NCBI RefSeq assembly: GCF_030382115.1
Contig: NZ_JAUDRJ010000003.1
Span: forward strand, 6,214,811-6,267,131
DNA: 52,321 nt
Direction of reading: 5' to 3'
Origin: Nostoc sp. GT001
GTDB taxonomy: Bacteria > Cyanobacteriota > Cyanobacteriia > Cyanobacteriales > Nostocaceae
The position numbers were made by a program, and so were the translations under genes. Below are positions 24,825 to 33,464 of this stretch, piece by piece. Numbering within the stretch: the first letter of the stretch is position 1; each line of letters starts with the position of its first letter. Below the pieces are notes generated by a model, which was not told the origin of the DNA, searched no databases, and worked only from the letters and a program-made list of their open reading frames with translations.

Positions 24825-27266
24825 ATGATAAATAAATTACCGACGCGGTTAAAAAAACTACGTCACAAGCTCAATCAGCACATCAAAAAATTATCTAATA
24901 CTAGATATTTACAAAGAAATAAAACTTTCAATTTTTTATTCAGTCTGACCATTGGAGTTATTGTTACTACCCTTGGAATTACAACAGACTGGGCGACAAA
25001 TGGAACAGACACGCTTACACATAATACTATTGGCAGTGAAAATCTGCGGGGTAAAAACACTACTGAAATACCCAGGCTTACAGACAAAATATCGCCAATA
25101 AATAATACTATTGGCAGCGAAAATCTGCGAGTACAAAACAATACTGAAATACCCACACTTACACACAAAATATCACCAATAAGTAATACTATTGGCAGTG
25201 AAAATCTGCGAGTACAAAACAATACTGAAACACCCGCGCTTAACTACAAAACATCGTGGATAGGTAATACTATAGGCAGTGGAAATCTGCGGGTACAAAA
25301 TAATATTGAGGCAATGTATGTTGCTCCTGATGGCACGGTTTATACTAACAGCCATTGGGATGAGGCGGCAATGGAGGCAGGAATATATAAAGATGGTAAG
25401 GTTATTGCTGCCCTTGGGGATACTCATGGCTGGAGTCGTGGTGGTGGCAAAGCTGTAACCGCAAATAGTAAATATGTTTACATTGCCATGACTCAAGGTT
25501 CGAGGGGCGATACAAAAGAAGATTACCCACCAGAAGGAACAACTTGGTATAGCGTTAGACGCTATGACTTATCAGGAAAACCTGCGCCGTTTCCGAATGG
25601 ACGTGGTTGGGATAAAAGTATGTTGATTACCAGTACAAAAAGTGAAGTTACTGGATTAGCAACTGTGGGAAGCGAGTTGTATGTGAGTGATTTTGCTGCT
25701 AACCGGATTCGTGTTTATGATACTGAGACGATGAAGGAACTTCGTAGCTTTACCGTTGCTAATCCGGGAGCAATAACTATCGATCCACAAAAAAATCTGT
25801 GGATTATTCAAAGTAAAAATGGTAGTAAGCCTGCCAAGATTCTCCATTATTCCCAAAGTGGCAAGCAATTGCCCCAACAGATTGCAGATATCGTTGAACC
25901 AACTGCGATCGCTATTAATCATCAAGGTAAGCTGTTAGTAGCAGAAAATGGCCTGCGTCAGCAAATGTTGACTTATGACATCAAAGATAAACCGATACAG
26001 GTGAGTAGTTTTGGTTCTAAAGGCGGTATCTATGCAGGAGTTGCTGGTGAAGTTCGAGATTTGAAACTTTACGGACTTACCGGAGTCGGTACAGATGCTT
26101 CAGGCAATATCTATATAAATAGTAATGGTTTCAACAAATCAGGAACAGATTTGCGGAAATTTTCGCCATCGGGAAAACTAATGTGGCGATCGCTAGGATT
26201 GATATTCGTCGATAATGCAGATGCCGATCCTAAAACCGATGGTGTAGATGTATTCACCAAACAAGAACACTATCTGATGGATTACAATCAGGCTGCTGGT
26301 AAGCAATGGAATTACAAAGCCTACACCTTAAATCCTTTCAAATATCCTCAAGATCCACGTCTGCATACATCGCCAGATGGAACCTTTGTTCGCCGCATCC
26401 AAGGGAAGCGGTTTTTGTTCCTCACAGATATGTATAACAGCTTTCTGCAAATCTATCGTTTTAATCCAGACACGGATGGTAAAATAGCCATCCCAGCCGG
26501 AATGTTTGTTGGTACTAATGGCGCAGATAAACCATTTATTGCTGGAAATTGGCCACCGCATCAGCCAGAACAAGGCGAATGGATCTGGCGCGATCGCAAC
26601 GGTAATGGCAAATTTGAAAAGAATGAATACGATCGCAGCAAAGATTATCCTCATCTTGGCGGCTGGTGGGTAGACAGCAAAGGAGATGTTTGGAAAGCTT
26701 TGCGAACAGAAGATGGCATTCGACACTATCCTTTAAAGGGAATAGATCCTAAAGGCAACCCCATCTACAACTATAGTTCGATGGAAAAGCAAACTACTCC
26801 CAAAATATTTAACGACTTGCGGCGGATCGAATATTTCCCTGAAACAGATAGTATGTTTTTGTCGGGGTTTACGATAGATCGCCCTGCATTTGGTGACGAT
26901 GCTGGAGTTGCTGGATCTGAGATTGCCCGTTTTGACAATTGGAGTAAAGGAAATCGTACTCCCAAATGGCGGATTGTAATACCCTACGACAGAACCGGGA
27001 AGCGTGAAGTGTCTACAGCAGCAATCAGTGTGACGGGAGACTATGTATTTGCCGTGACAGTCAAAACCGCAGAGGTATATGTCTACAATGCCAAGACGGG
27101 AGCGCAAGTACAACAGTTAAAACCAGGCCCAGAAGTTGGCAGCGAAAGTGGCTGGATTGATATACCCTACGGTATTCGCGCTTTTCGGCGTTCCAATGGT
27201 GAGCATCTGGTATTTGTGGAAGAAAATTGGAAAGGAAAAGTGATTATGTATCGGCTGGCGGGGTGA
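24825..27266 (+). CDS. Large exported beta-propeller-like protein with N-terminal tandem repeats
   Basis: An 813-residue protein. A basic N-terminus and one membrane segment (about 38-54, LFSLTIGVIVTTLGITT) act as signal or anchor. Residues 67-160 hold three and a half 27-residue repeats with the core NTIGSENLRVQNN. The remainder (about 160-810) resembles an NHL/SMP-30-like propeller: repeated units such as TDASGNIYINSNGF, INHQGKLLVAENGL and DSKGDVWKALRTE. An EF-hand-like calcium loop DRNGNGKFEKNEYD lies near residues 592-605. I cannot assign an activity; a surface or periplasmic sugar-lactone or binding function is possible. No good ribosome binding site; start ATG 24825. It is divergent from the glutamine synthetase-like gene. 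Confidence 0.75.
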   Translation: MINKLPTRLKKLRHKLNQHIKKLSNTRYLQRNKTFNFLFSLTIGVIVTTLGITTDWATNGTDTLTHNTIGSENLRGKNTTEIPRLTDKISPINNTIGSENLRVQNNTEIPTLTHKISPISNTIGSENLRVQNNTETPALNYKTSWIGNTIGSGNLRVQNNIEAMYVAPDGTVYTNSHWDEAAMEAGIYKDGKVIAALGDTHGWSRGGGKAVTANSKYVYIAMTQGSRGDTKEDYPPEGTTWYSVRRYDLSGKPAPFPNGRGWDKSMLITSTKSEVTGLATVGSELYVSDFAANRIRVYDTETMKELRSFTVANPGAITIDPQKNLWIIQSKNGSKPAKILHYSQSGKQLPQQIADIVEPTAIAINHQGKLLVAENGLRQQMLTYDIKDKPIQVSSFGSKGGIYAGVAGEVRDLKLYGLTGVGTDASGNIYINSNGFNKSGTDLRKFSPSGKLMWRSLGLIFVDNADADPKTDGVDVFTKQEHYLMDYNQAAGKQWNYKAYTLNPFKYPQDPRLHTSPDGTFVRRIQGKRFLFLTDMYNSFLQIYRFNPDTDGKIAIPAGMFVGTNGADKPFIAGNWPPHQPEQGEWIWRDRNGNGKFEKNEYDRSKDYPHLGGWWVDSKGDVWKALRTEDGIRHYPLKGIDPKGNPIYNYSSMEKQTTPKIFNDLRRIEYFPETDSMFLSGFTIDRPAFGDDAGVAGSEIARFDNWSKGNRTPKWRIVIPYDRTGKREVSTAAISVTGDYVFAVTVKTAEVYVYNAKTGAQVQQLKPGPEVGSESGWIDIPYGIRAFRRSNGEHLVFVEENWKGKVIMYRLAG
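25023..25304 (+). repeat. 81-bp tandem coding repeats, about 3.5 copies
   Basis: Units at 25023-25103, 25104-25184 and 25185-25265, plus a partial at 25266-25304. Each full unit encodes 27 residues starting NTIGS(E/G)NLR. Nucleotide identity between units is high (AATACTATTGGCAGTGAAAA, with few changes), so the copies are recent. The same region leaves minus-strand frames open by chance. Confidence 0.9.
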
Positions 27267-27289
27267 GTATTTATGGTAATTACGACATA

Positions 27290-27436
27290 ATATCATGTCC
27301 GCTTGATTACTTACTAAAACCCAAGAACCCCACCCCGCCAAAGCTGCGCTTTGTCTCCCCTCCCCGCAAGCGGGGAGGGGCTGGGGGTGGGGTGCAATGA
27401 CTGTGGAAATCATAACTAATTATGCGGACATGATAT
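27290..27436. repeat. MITE-like element, family ATATCATGTCCGC (copy 2)
   Basis: The 13-bp end ATATCATGTCCGC (27290-27302) is repeated exactly, inverted, at 27424-27436. The interior carries the same C-rich/G-rich blocks as copy 1 at 8894-9029 (CCAAAGCTG, GCTTTGTCTCCCCTCCCCGC, GGGGGTGGGGT). The length is 147 bp, 11 bp longer than copy 1. Confidence 0.85.
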
Positions 27437-27486
27437 AACACAGCTTTCAATACTGCTCGGTTAAGAATTTTAAATTGAAATTTGGT

Positions 27487-27562
27487 TTGGGGAAAAGGGA
27501 AAAGGGGAAGGGGTAAAGCTATGAAATTTTCCCTTTCCCTTTAACCTTTAACCTTTCCCCAA
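27487..27562. repeat. Purine/pyrimidine hairpin-like repeat
   Basis: TTGGGGAAAAGGG at the left (about 27487) is complementary to CCTTTCCCCAA at the right (about 27551-27562); the interior is G+A-rich then C+T-rich, with CCTTTAA heptamers. It lies between two convergent genes and is probably a dispersed repeat that can form a hairpin. Confidence 0.5.
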
Positions 27563-27636
27563 TCTAGTATTGCTATATGCACAAAAATATGTGATTAAAT
27601 GTATCGCAGATTTAGTGTCAATTACTTTGTCACTTT

Positions 27637-27921
27637 CTATTTAGCCTTTACTCGCGCCTGCTTCACCATTGCAATCAAAGTTTGATGAGCATCTTCCGCA
27701 TCTACTAAAACACGATCGAATTGAATGCGAACTGGTACAGTTTCCCCATTTACTTGCGCTGTTAAATCCATACCTTGTGCATCAATTGAAAGCAGTTCGG
27801 CTGCATTGGCATCTGTGACACCACCAAAAGCTTTAGCATAAATAACTACAGCATCAGCATGATCGTCATTCATGTGTTTGCAGATGCGCGAACTAATTTC
27901 AGCAGAGAAACCATTAGACAT
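27637..27921 (-). CDS. DUF2470 domain protein
   Basis: A 94-residue protein that is essentially one DUF2470 domain: SRICKHMNDDHADAVVIYAK with the H-M-N-D-D-H-A-D motif, then GMDLTAQVNGETVPVRIQFD. This domain is found at the C-terminus of HugZ/pyridoxamine-oxidase-like heme-utilisation proteins and in plant and cyanobacterial stand-alone proteins; it is thought to bind heme or tetrapyrroles, though function is not settled. ATG 27921; stands alone, divergent from the phosphatase gene at 28192. Confidence 0.85.
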   Translation of the reverse strand: MSNGFSAEISSRICKHMNDDHADAVVIYAKAFGGVTDANAAELLSIDAQGMDLTAQVNGETVPVRIQFDRVLVDAEDAHQTLIAMVKQARVKAK

Positions 27922-28191
27922 TGTGAACTTAAAAGTGATGAATATGGCAAGAGCCTAAATTCTCGGCTAATTAGTTTAAATTAGCAGAAAAAGCTAGTCT
28001 TACGCCATCGTTATTATAAGTTATATCTGAAAAACAATTGCTGTTGTATATATTTGATAAGTTAAGTTTATTACTGGTACAAAAATTAAATTAAAATAAG
28101 CATTATCCAGTATTTTTACCTTTCATTGCGGAAACTAGACAGCGTAAACTGTAGCAGAAGTATTAGCCAAAACTATTGCAGCTAAGAGACA

Positions 28192-28947
28192 ATGAGCGAA
28201 ACTAGCCCCAGACGAATTGTAATTGGGGATGTGCATGGACACTATGAAGGTTTAATGACACTGTTGGAGGCGATCGCCCCCACGTCAGAAGATCGAGTCT
28301 ATTTTCTAGGAGACTTAATCGATCGCGGACCTCATAGTGCGCAAGTAGTTAATTTTGTCAAGCAAAATAATTACTCATGTTTGTTGGGAAATCATGAGCA
28401 GATGTTATTAAACATTCTGACCAATGAAAGGACTTCCTCCTCGACGATGCAAGCATGGCTGTTTGGTGGAGGGCAAGCTACCGTGGCCAGTTACCAAGAG
28501 GCTCCCATTCCTGATGACCATTTGGATTGGTTAAAAGCTTTGCCTACATACCTTGACTTAGGGGATATTTGGTTAACTCATGCTGGTGTTGACCCTTCCA
28601 AGTCGGTGGCAGAACAAACTGCCGATGAACTGTGCTGGATACGAGAGGATTTTCACAGCATTGAAAAACCCTACTTTCCAGATAAACAAATTATCATCGG
28701 TCACACCATTACTTTTACCCTGCCGGGTGTTTCTCCTGGTAAACTGGCCCAAGGAAAGGGATGGCTAGACATAGATACTGGCGCTTATCATCCCCGGAGT
28801 GGCTGGTTGACTGGACTAGATGTCACAAATCAGTTGGTTTATCAAGTTAATATCTTTAAAAACTATATCCGTATCCTGCCTTTAGAAGAGGTTGTAAGTA
28901 CAGTTGATCCAGCCAAAATTAAAGTCGATCGCCGCAATCGGAATTGA
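28192..28947 (+). CDS. PPP family serine/threonine phosphatase (metallophosphoesterase)
   Basis: A 251-residue calcineurin-like phosphatase. The three PPP signatures are present: GDVHGHYEGL (residues 8-17), GDLIDRGPHS (40-49) and GNHEQ (66-70). The conserved His near VGIIGHTITFTL-like sequence (IIIGHTITFTLPG) supplies a later metal ligand. The enzyme should dephosphorylate Ser/Thr (or diadenosine tetraphosphate, as in the ApaH-like bacterial PrpA group) in the cytoplasm. ATG 28192 follows CAA; no strong ribosome binding site. It stands alone. Confidence 0.9.
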   Translation: MSETSPRRIVIGDVHGHYEGLMTLLEAIAPTSEDRVYFLGDLIDRGPHSAQVVNFVKQNNYSCLLGNHEQMLLNILTNERTSSSTMQAWLFGGGQATVASYQEAPIPDDHLDWLKALPTYLDLGDIWLTHAGVDPSKSVAEQTADELCWIREDFHSIEKPYFPDKQIIIGHTITFTLPGVSPGKLAQGKGWLDIDTGAYHPRSGWLTGLDVTNQLVYQVNIFKNYIRILPLEEVVSTVDPAKIKVDRRNRN

Positions 28948-29040
28948 GGAATATTTGAAATGAGGGGGAGAAATCAATTCAAAATTCAAAACTTGTACTG
29001 AGCGCAGTCGAAGTATTCAAAATTCAAAATTAAAGAACTT

Positions 29041-29225
29041 CTGCCTCCTGTCTGGTTGTTGAGTTTCGACTACCCTCAACTGCCGTGTAGTTGAAACACT
29101 GCCCCCTGCCTGGTTGTTGAGCGACTTGCCCTGAGCGTAGCCGTTGGCGTGGTAACAGAGCGTAGTCGTTCGCGGAGCGTCTCGTAGAGAAGTGCAGCCT
29201 CTCGTAGAGAAGGGAGTCGAAACAC
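29041..29225. repeat. Cluster of dispersed repeats in a spacer
   Basis: CTGCCTCCTGTCTGGTTGTT at 29041 recurs with two changes at 29099 (23-bp units, 58 bp apart). Beside it are GCGTCTCGTAGAGA and GCCTCTCGTAGAGA at about 29175-29210; GCGTCTCGTAGAGA also occurs inverted near 3565-3580. A GAGCGCAGTCGAAG unit lies close by at 29000 and again near 50668. It is a landing site for repeats between two genes. Confidence 0.7.
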
Positions 29226-29247
29226 TGCCTCCTCTTTCCCAATTTCC

Positions 29248-30111
29248 TCAAGACTTCGCTAATGGTCGAATATTAGCTTTATAACTAGCATTATCTAAGC
29301 CATATTTTCCATTACTAGGTTGAGAGTTAATTGCACGTCTGAGGGCATCAATGCGATCGCTGGTTCCGGGGTGAGTACTTAAAAATGTCGGAGTAGAACC
29401 ACCCTTTTTCATCAGCTTTTGCATAAAAGAAACTATCCCAGACTGGGCATAACCAGCGCGTGTCAAAGTTCTTAACCCTCTTTGGTCGGCATCAAATTCA
29501 TCTTGACGACTGCGAGGACGATTCAAGGCCAGTTCTACACCAATGTTCACAGCCGTATTACGATCTAAACCACTTGCTGATGCTAAACCACTAGCGATCG
29601 CTTTTTGCCGCATCTGTTTAACCAGGTGTTTCCCGCCAATATGACCAATTTCATGGGCGATAACACTGGCGAGTTCCGCTTCATTATCAGCGGCTTTCAG
29701 CAAACCCGTATGGACATATACATAACCTCCTAAAGTGGCAAAGGCATTAATAGCGTCATCTTCAACTACTTGGAACGTAAAGGGAAGATTGGGGCGATCG
29801 CTACTAGCCACTAAACGCCGACCGATTTGTTCGACATAGCTATTAACTTCAGAATTACGGTAAAGTCGGACTTGACTCCCTAATATTTGCTGATTAATCT
29901 GCTTGCCAATATCAGTTTCCTGGCGATCGGATATATTAGAAAGCTGAAGTACCTGGACTCCCTGCAATATTAGAGGCAAGAAGTCTAAAGTTCTTCCAGG
30001 CAAGGGTGTACTCAGGCACAGACTCAGGGCGACTACAACTGAAATTAGAGGATAAAACCAGCGACGCCGCCACACACGGTAATTTGTAACAAAACCTTTC
30101 CAGTTGAACAT
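29248..30111 (-). CDS. M48 family zinc metalloprotease
   Basis: A 287-residue exported protease. N-terminal membrane anchor or signal at about 17-40 (FYPLISVVVALSLCLSTPLP). The zinc motif HEIGH occurs at residues 151-155 (AELASVIAHEIGHIGGKHLV) with the downstream glutamate ligand in DEFDADQRGLR. It is the short BepA/Oma1-like M48 type that degrades or quality-controls envelope proteins in Gram-negatives. No TPR domain follows, unlike BepA. ATG 30111; the gene stands alone, with its 3' end beside the repeat cluster. Confidence 0.9.
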   Translation of the reverse strand: MFNWKGFVTNYRVWRRRWFYPLISVVVALSLCLSTPLPGRTLDFLPLILQGVQVLQLSNISDRQETDIGKQINQQILGSQVRLYRNSEVNSYVEQIGRRLVASSDRPNLPFTFQVVEDDAINAFATLGGYVYVHTGLLKAADNEAELASVIAHEIGHIGGKHLVKQMRQKAIASGLASASGLDRNTAVNIGVELALNRPRSRQDEFDADQRGLRTLTRAGYAQSGIVSFMQKLMKKGGSTPTFLSTHPGTSDRIDALRRAINSQPSNGKYGLDNASYKANIRPLAKS

Positions 30112-30504
30112 AATACGCTCTGAAGATTATTTTGGGAGAACATAAAATAAGGAGACAAATCATGAGACGGATTTAGAGTATTCTAAGTTGCATTCTTAAC
30201 TCAATATTAAAGGAGTTGTTATACAGATAATCTTGACTCAAATCTACCGAACTGTGGGAGGTTAGGGATTCTCTCTAGAGATAGGCTTAAAAACTAGATT
30301 TTACTTTCTAGGCGCGTCAGTATTAACTGGTAAAAGTTTGAAGGTTAGCTGCCGCTCCTCGGAAATTACGAACTTGTGATAAACTGTCGCATAACCGCAA
30401 CCCCCGAATACTTTGAGTTATTACTAAATAGGGAAAATTACTGTTTCCATCGAAAAATTTCTGGCTACAATCCATTACTTCGCTATTATCTCGGAAAACT
30501 TTTT

Positions 30505-31038
30505 ATGGCTATTTTAGATTCAAAAGGTCGCTTGTTTGGCAAAATCAATCTCCTAGATTTAGGTGCTGTGCTGGTAATTCTACTAGTTATCTTTGGCATC
30601 TTTGTTTTTCCTGGCACTTCTGGTTCTGTCGCCCAAGTTGGTGCAAAAACAGTACCCATAGAAGTAGACTTAGTAGTTCGTGGTTTGAATGTACGTGACC
30701 CAGGAAAATTAATTGACAATGGTTTAAAAAAAGGCGGAAAAACCAATGTGATTATCCGCAATCAACCTTATGGACAGATTGAAATTAAATCTATTCAACA
30801 GCTACCTAGAACAGTCAATGTTTTTCAACCGGATGGGACTGTTAAAGAACTGCCAGATCCCAAGAGCAACAATTACAGTACAGATTTTCTTTTAACTTTA
30901 GATGGCAAAGCCCAAGTTACTGAAAGTGGGCCAGTTTTGGGTAACAGTAAAGTGAAAATTGGGATGCCATTTGAGTTAGAAGGTTTTAACTACAACTTCA
31001 ATGCAACTGTCATTGATATCAGATTGAAAGACAAATAG
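30505..31038 (+). CDS. DUF4330 domain-containing protein
   Basis: A 177-residue single-pass membrane protein: MAILDSKGRLFGKINLLDLG, then a membrane segment (about 18-40, AVLVILLVIFGIFVFP), then a soluble beta-rich domain (about 50-175) with VEVDLVVRGLNV-like strands and SGPVLGNSKVKIGMPFELE. This matches the DUF4330 family of cyanobacteria, of unknown function. I chose ATG 30505 because the 43 upstream codons are not family-like; no strong ribosome binding site is seen. The stop codon at 31036-31038 overlaps the start of an inverted repeat. Confidence 0.8.
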   Translation: MAILDSKGRLFGKINLLDLGAVLVILLVIFGIFVFPGTSGSVAQVGAKTVPIEVDLVVRGLNVRDPGKLIDNGLKKGGKTNVIIRNQPYGQIEIKSIQQLPRTVNVFQPDGTVKELPDPKSNNYSTDFLLTLDGKAQVTESGPVLGNSKVKIGMPFELEGFNYNFNATVIDIRLKDK

Positions 31039-31167
31039 AATTCAGGAGTCAGAATTCATAATTCAGAATGGTTTTATACCAAGCTGAATCAACTCAAAAA
31101 ATAAATAAATGATAGTAATTTTGATTTTCTAATCCAAGCTTACTTCTGAATTCTGACTCCTAAATTC
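31038..31167. repeat. Inverted repeat pair, 21 bp arms, 88 bp apart
   Basis: GAATTCAGGAGTCAGAATTC followed by A (31038-31058) is matched, inverted with one mismatch, by 31147-31167. The same AGGAGTCAG element occurs near 50648 and 39473. It lies between two convergent genes and can form a long hairpin, so it may serve as a shared terminator or be another miniature element. Confidence 0.65.
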
Positions 31168-31179
31168 TGACTTCTTAAA

Positions 31180-32076
31180 TTAATTAAGCAACGGCAAAAA
31201 TTTGCGAATTAACCCGATTGTCACTGCTGGCAATTCCAACTGTGGTGTCAATCCGACATCTTCCAACTGTTGAAAAAATCGGATCGCGAGTGGATTGATT
31301 TCAGCAAGGCGGCGACCAATTGAAGGGCCTGTAAATTGCGACTTTTGTCCCCAAATAATGGCGGTGGGAGTGGCTAATTGTTGAATGTAAAGGGATAAAT
31401 CAAAGCACAAATCGCCACGAACAAAGGACAGTGCTGCATACTCAGCATTAGGCTGTTGGGCAGATTCTAGATAAGCATCTACAATTTCTTGGTAGACTCG
31501 ATTGGATTGAGCAAATTGCCGTTGTTCTAAAAAGCTGCGAATACCACCACTAGTAGCAATTCCAGTGCTGTAAAGTAAACGATCGACAATGGGAACGCTA
31601 ACTAATTGGGCAAAAAAACTACGGGAGTAGTCTTCGCCAAAGTCAGAAAGTCCGGCGGGGGTGGTAAGAATTAAAGACTTGAATAAATCAGGATGAGCTG
31701 CTGCTACCCGAATTGTAAATGCTGCGGTCAAAGATGAAGCGATCGCTGTTACTGGCCCAGTACAAGTCTGCTCGAAAAACTCCCGAATCGTGGTTAAATA
31801 ATCCTCAATTTTATAACTCCGTGCTGGATGTTCAGACATACCCCAACCGAGTAAATCTGGCGCAATGACCCGATATTCAGCCGCAAAAGCTGGATAAACT
31901 TTCGACCACTCATAAGCAGAAGACCCACCACCAAAGCCGTGCAGAAATACCAAAGTTTCGCGATCGTCTTTGGCTGTCACATCATCTTCCCAAGGCGCTC
32001 CAGCAGCAATATAATATACCATTCTACCTAGTGAGGTATCTATAGAGCGTTGTTCAAATCCTAGTGGTTGAAACAT
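31180..32076 (-). CDS. Alpha/beta hydrolase
   Basis: About 298 residues with an alpha/beta-hydrolase fold: LVFLHGFGGGSSAYEWSKVY (oxyanion His-Gly), VIAPDLLGWGMSEHPARSY, and a nucleophile-elbow-like ASSLTAAFTIRVAAAHPDL. The elbow reads A-S-S-L-T where G-x-S-x-G is usual, so the canonical glycine positions are changed; the acid and final His are not clearly identifiable. Cyanobacterial relatives look like this, so it may be a real but divergent enzyme. I prefer ATG 32076 (MFQPLGFEQRS) to 32124. It stands alone, convergent with the DUF4330 gene. Confidence 0.8.
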   Translation of the reverse strand: MFQPLGFEQRSIDTSLGRMVYYIAAGAPWEDDVTAKDDRETLVFLHGFGGGSSAYEWSKVYPAFAAEYRVIAPDLLGWGMSEHPARSYKIEDYLTTIREFFEQTCTGPVTAIASSLTAAFTIRVAAAHPDLFKSLILTTPAGLSDFGEDYSRSFFAQLVSVPIVDRLLYSTGIATSGGIRSFLEQRQFAQSNRVYQEIVDAYLESAQQPNAEYAALSFVRGDLCFDLSLYIQQLATPTAIIWGQKSQFTGPSIGRRLAEINPLAIRFFQQLEDVGLTPQLELPAVTIGLIRKFLPLLN

Positions 32077-32693
32077 AAGTCTTTTTTTGTTGACTATATT
32101 GACTCGTTGGCACAAGTAAGACACGATACCTGGAACGCAGGCACACAGAGAGAAGATTTGATAATTTCTCTGCCTCCCCTTTTGTCACCCTAGATGTTTA
32201 CCGCACTCAGTGCTGAGTAAATTAAAAAGCACTTAATATTTATGTACTTAATAAGAGCAACGTCCCTTGTAGGCAGTCTTTTAACTCAGCACTTTTCATG
32301 CGTCTAGTTCAAACTCTCCCCACTCATTGTTATTATCAGCGAACCAATCACTCTCAGACTTCTCGCTAGCGTCAGATTAAGTAGATATAAAATTACTGGA
32401 TTACTTGTAAAGATTTGGTGCTTTTTTTCATAAAAATAAAGTAACTGAACGTTGAAATTACTGTTATATAAGGGTTTTTCATGGTAGCGAGGATCGCTCC
32501 AGCGCGAATCCAGCATAAGTTTTTATGGTAGTCTATCAAAAAACCGATAAATAATTTTGAGCGTCAACACGTAAACATATAGTGAAAACGCTTATTTTAA
32601 TAAGCTGTTAATTCTACTTATATATGTAGTAACTACAGCTTTTGATGTATAACTAATCTAATTTTTATCTAAGTAATAGTAAGGCGGGATGTC
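32077..32693. other. Divergent intergenic region, no supported gene
   Basis: About 617 bp between two divergent genes, so both promoters are here. A 70-codon minus-strand frame at 32304-32516 has no family resemblance and no ribosome binding site. I see no strong hairpins or known operators; the last 150 bp before the plus-strand gene is A+T-rich. Confidence 0.5.
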
Positions 32694-33278
32694 ATGGTAA
32701 AGCAGGCTACTCTTCAATCAAATAAACTACCAACGATTGAAGACGCTAAATTTGCGCTTGACAACTTGAATATACAAAACGAAATTAAAGCTTCAGCTAG
32801 GCGGGGTCAGGTCGAGCCAGTTTTTGATGCTGCCAGACTTACTGTACCTACTTGTATTTGTTTAGACTTAGAAGATTTGAAGTGTTTTGAAGCGGTAGAG
32901 CGCCAATATGAACGTTGGGGAGTCATTTTTCACAATTCTCTAGCAATACAGCCATCAAATCCAGCATTTCCAACCTATTCAGGGCTAATAGTCTTAATGG
33001 GAGCGCCCAAAAGCGGATTTTTAGAAGCTACTTTCTTGCGTCCAGTTAATTCGGTTAGTGCCTTTGTCACTAGTTCGCAACGGCTAGTGCTTTCCGCCTA
33101 CGATCGCGATCGGCAACTACTCGCTCAAACTGAACTACCAGGCTCTAATCTTGCCAATTCCGACTCGCCAATTTCCCCCAATACCTTATTATCTATAAAT
33201 GTGAATAACATTCACAGCGTTACCTTTTGTACTTTTGATGGTCAATTCACCCTTGATAACTTTCGTTTTTGTCTTTAA
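32694..33278 (+). CDS. Cyanobacterial protein of unknown function
   Basis: A 194-residue soluble protein without signal peptide or membrane segment. The C-terminal two thirds look like a beta-sandwich: GLIVLMGAPKSGFLEATFLR, VSAFVTSSQRLVLSAYDRDR, and the closing SVTFCTFDGQFTLDNFRFCL. This pattern (strand, D-x-F-T-x-D-N-x-x-F) recalls carbohydrate-binding-like modules found in exported cyanobacterial proteins, but here there is no export signal. I do not recognise the family. ATG 32694 follows GGCGGGATGTC; AAGGCGGG 6 nt upstream is a plausible ribosome binding site. Confidence 0.65.
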   Translation: MVKQATLQSNKLPTIEDAKFALDNLNIQNEIKASARRGQVEPVFDAARLTVPTCICLDLEDLKCFEAVERQYERWGVIFHNSLAIQPSNPAFPTYSGLIVLMGAPKSGFLEATFLRPVNSVSAFVTSSQRLVLSAYDRDRQLLAQTELPGSNLANSDSPISPNTLLSINVNNIHSVTFCTFDGQFTLDNFRFCL

Positions 33279-33291
33279 CTAAGACTTACGT

Positions 33292-33386
33292 ACAAAATGC
33301 CCTTGCTCTGAGCGATTGAAAATGGTATCTTAATTTGCGCTGTGCTGTATTAGTCTACTATCCGTTTATAAAACCAGGCATTTTGT
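33292..33386. repeat. 95-bp stretch bounded by 10-bp inverted repeats
   Basis: ACAAAATGCC (33292-33301) is matched exactly, inverted, by GGCATTTTGT (33377-33386). There is no coding content, and the location is a spacer 14 bp after a stop codon. It resembles the other miniature elements of the window in size, but I see only this one copy. Confidence 0.5.
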
Positions 33387-33464
33387 GATTTAAGCCTTCA
33401 TCCTTCCTTCATCCATAGTAAAACTTATACAATAGGTAATTTCGTAATCAAGTAGGTAAACACT

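Noticed and set aside
25023..25304. Tandem repeat as a CRISPR array
   Set aside because: No spacers: the 81-bp units are direct coding repeats in one open frame.
24875..25496. Three overlapping minus-strand frames in the large exported protein gene
   Set aside because: They stay open because of the 81-bp coding repeats; the plus-strand reading is clearly the gene.
29030..29251. 73-codon minus-strand frame before the M48 protease
   Set aside because: Composed of dispersed repeats, overlaps the protease end, no family signal.
31180..32076. Inactive alpha/beta hydrolase
   Set aside because: The elbow reads A-S-S-L-T instead of G-x-S-x-G, but the fold and oxyanion stretch are intact, and cyanobacterial relatives appear similar, so I keep it as a gene with a divergent elbow rather than a pseudogene.
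32304..32516. 70-codon minus-strand frame upstream of the unknown gene at 32694
   Set aside because: No start signal or conservation hint; in a promoter-bearing spacer.
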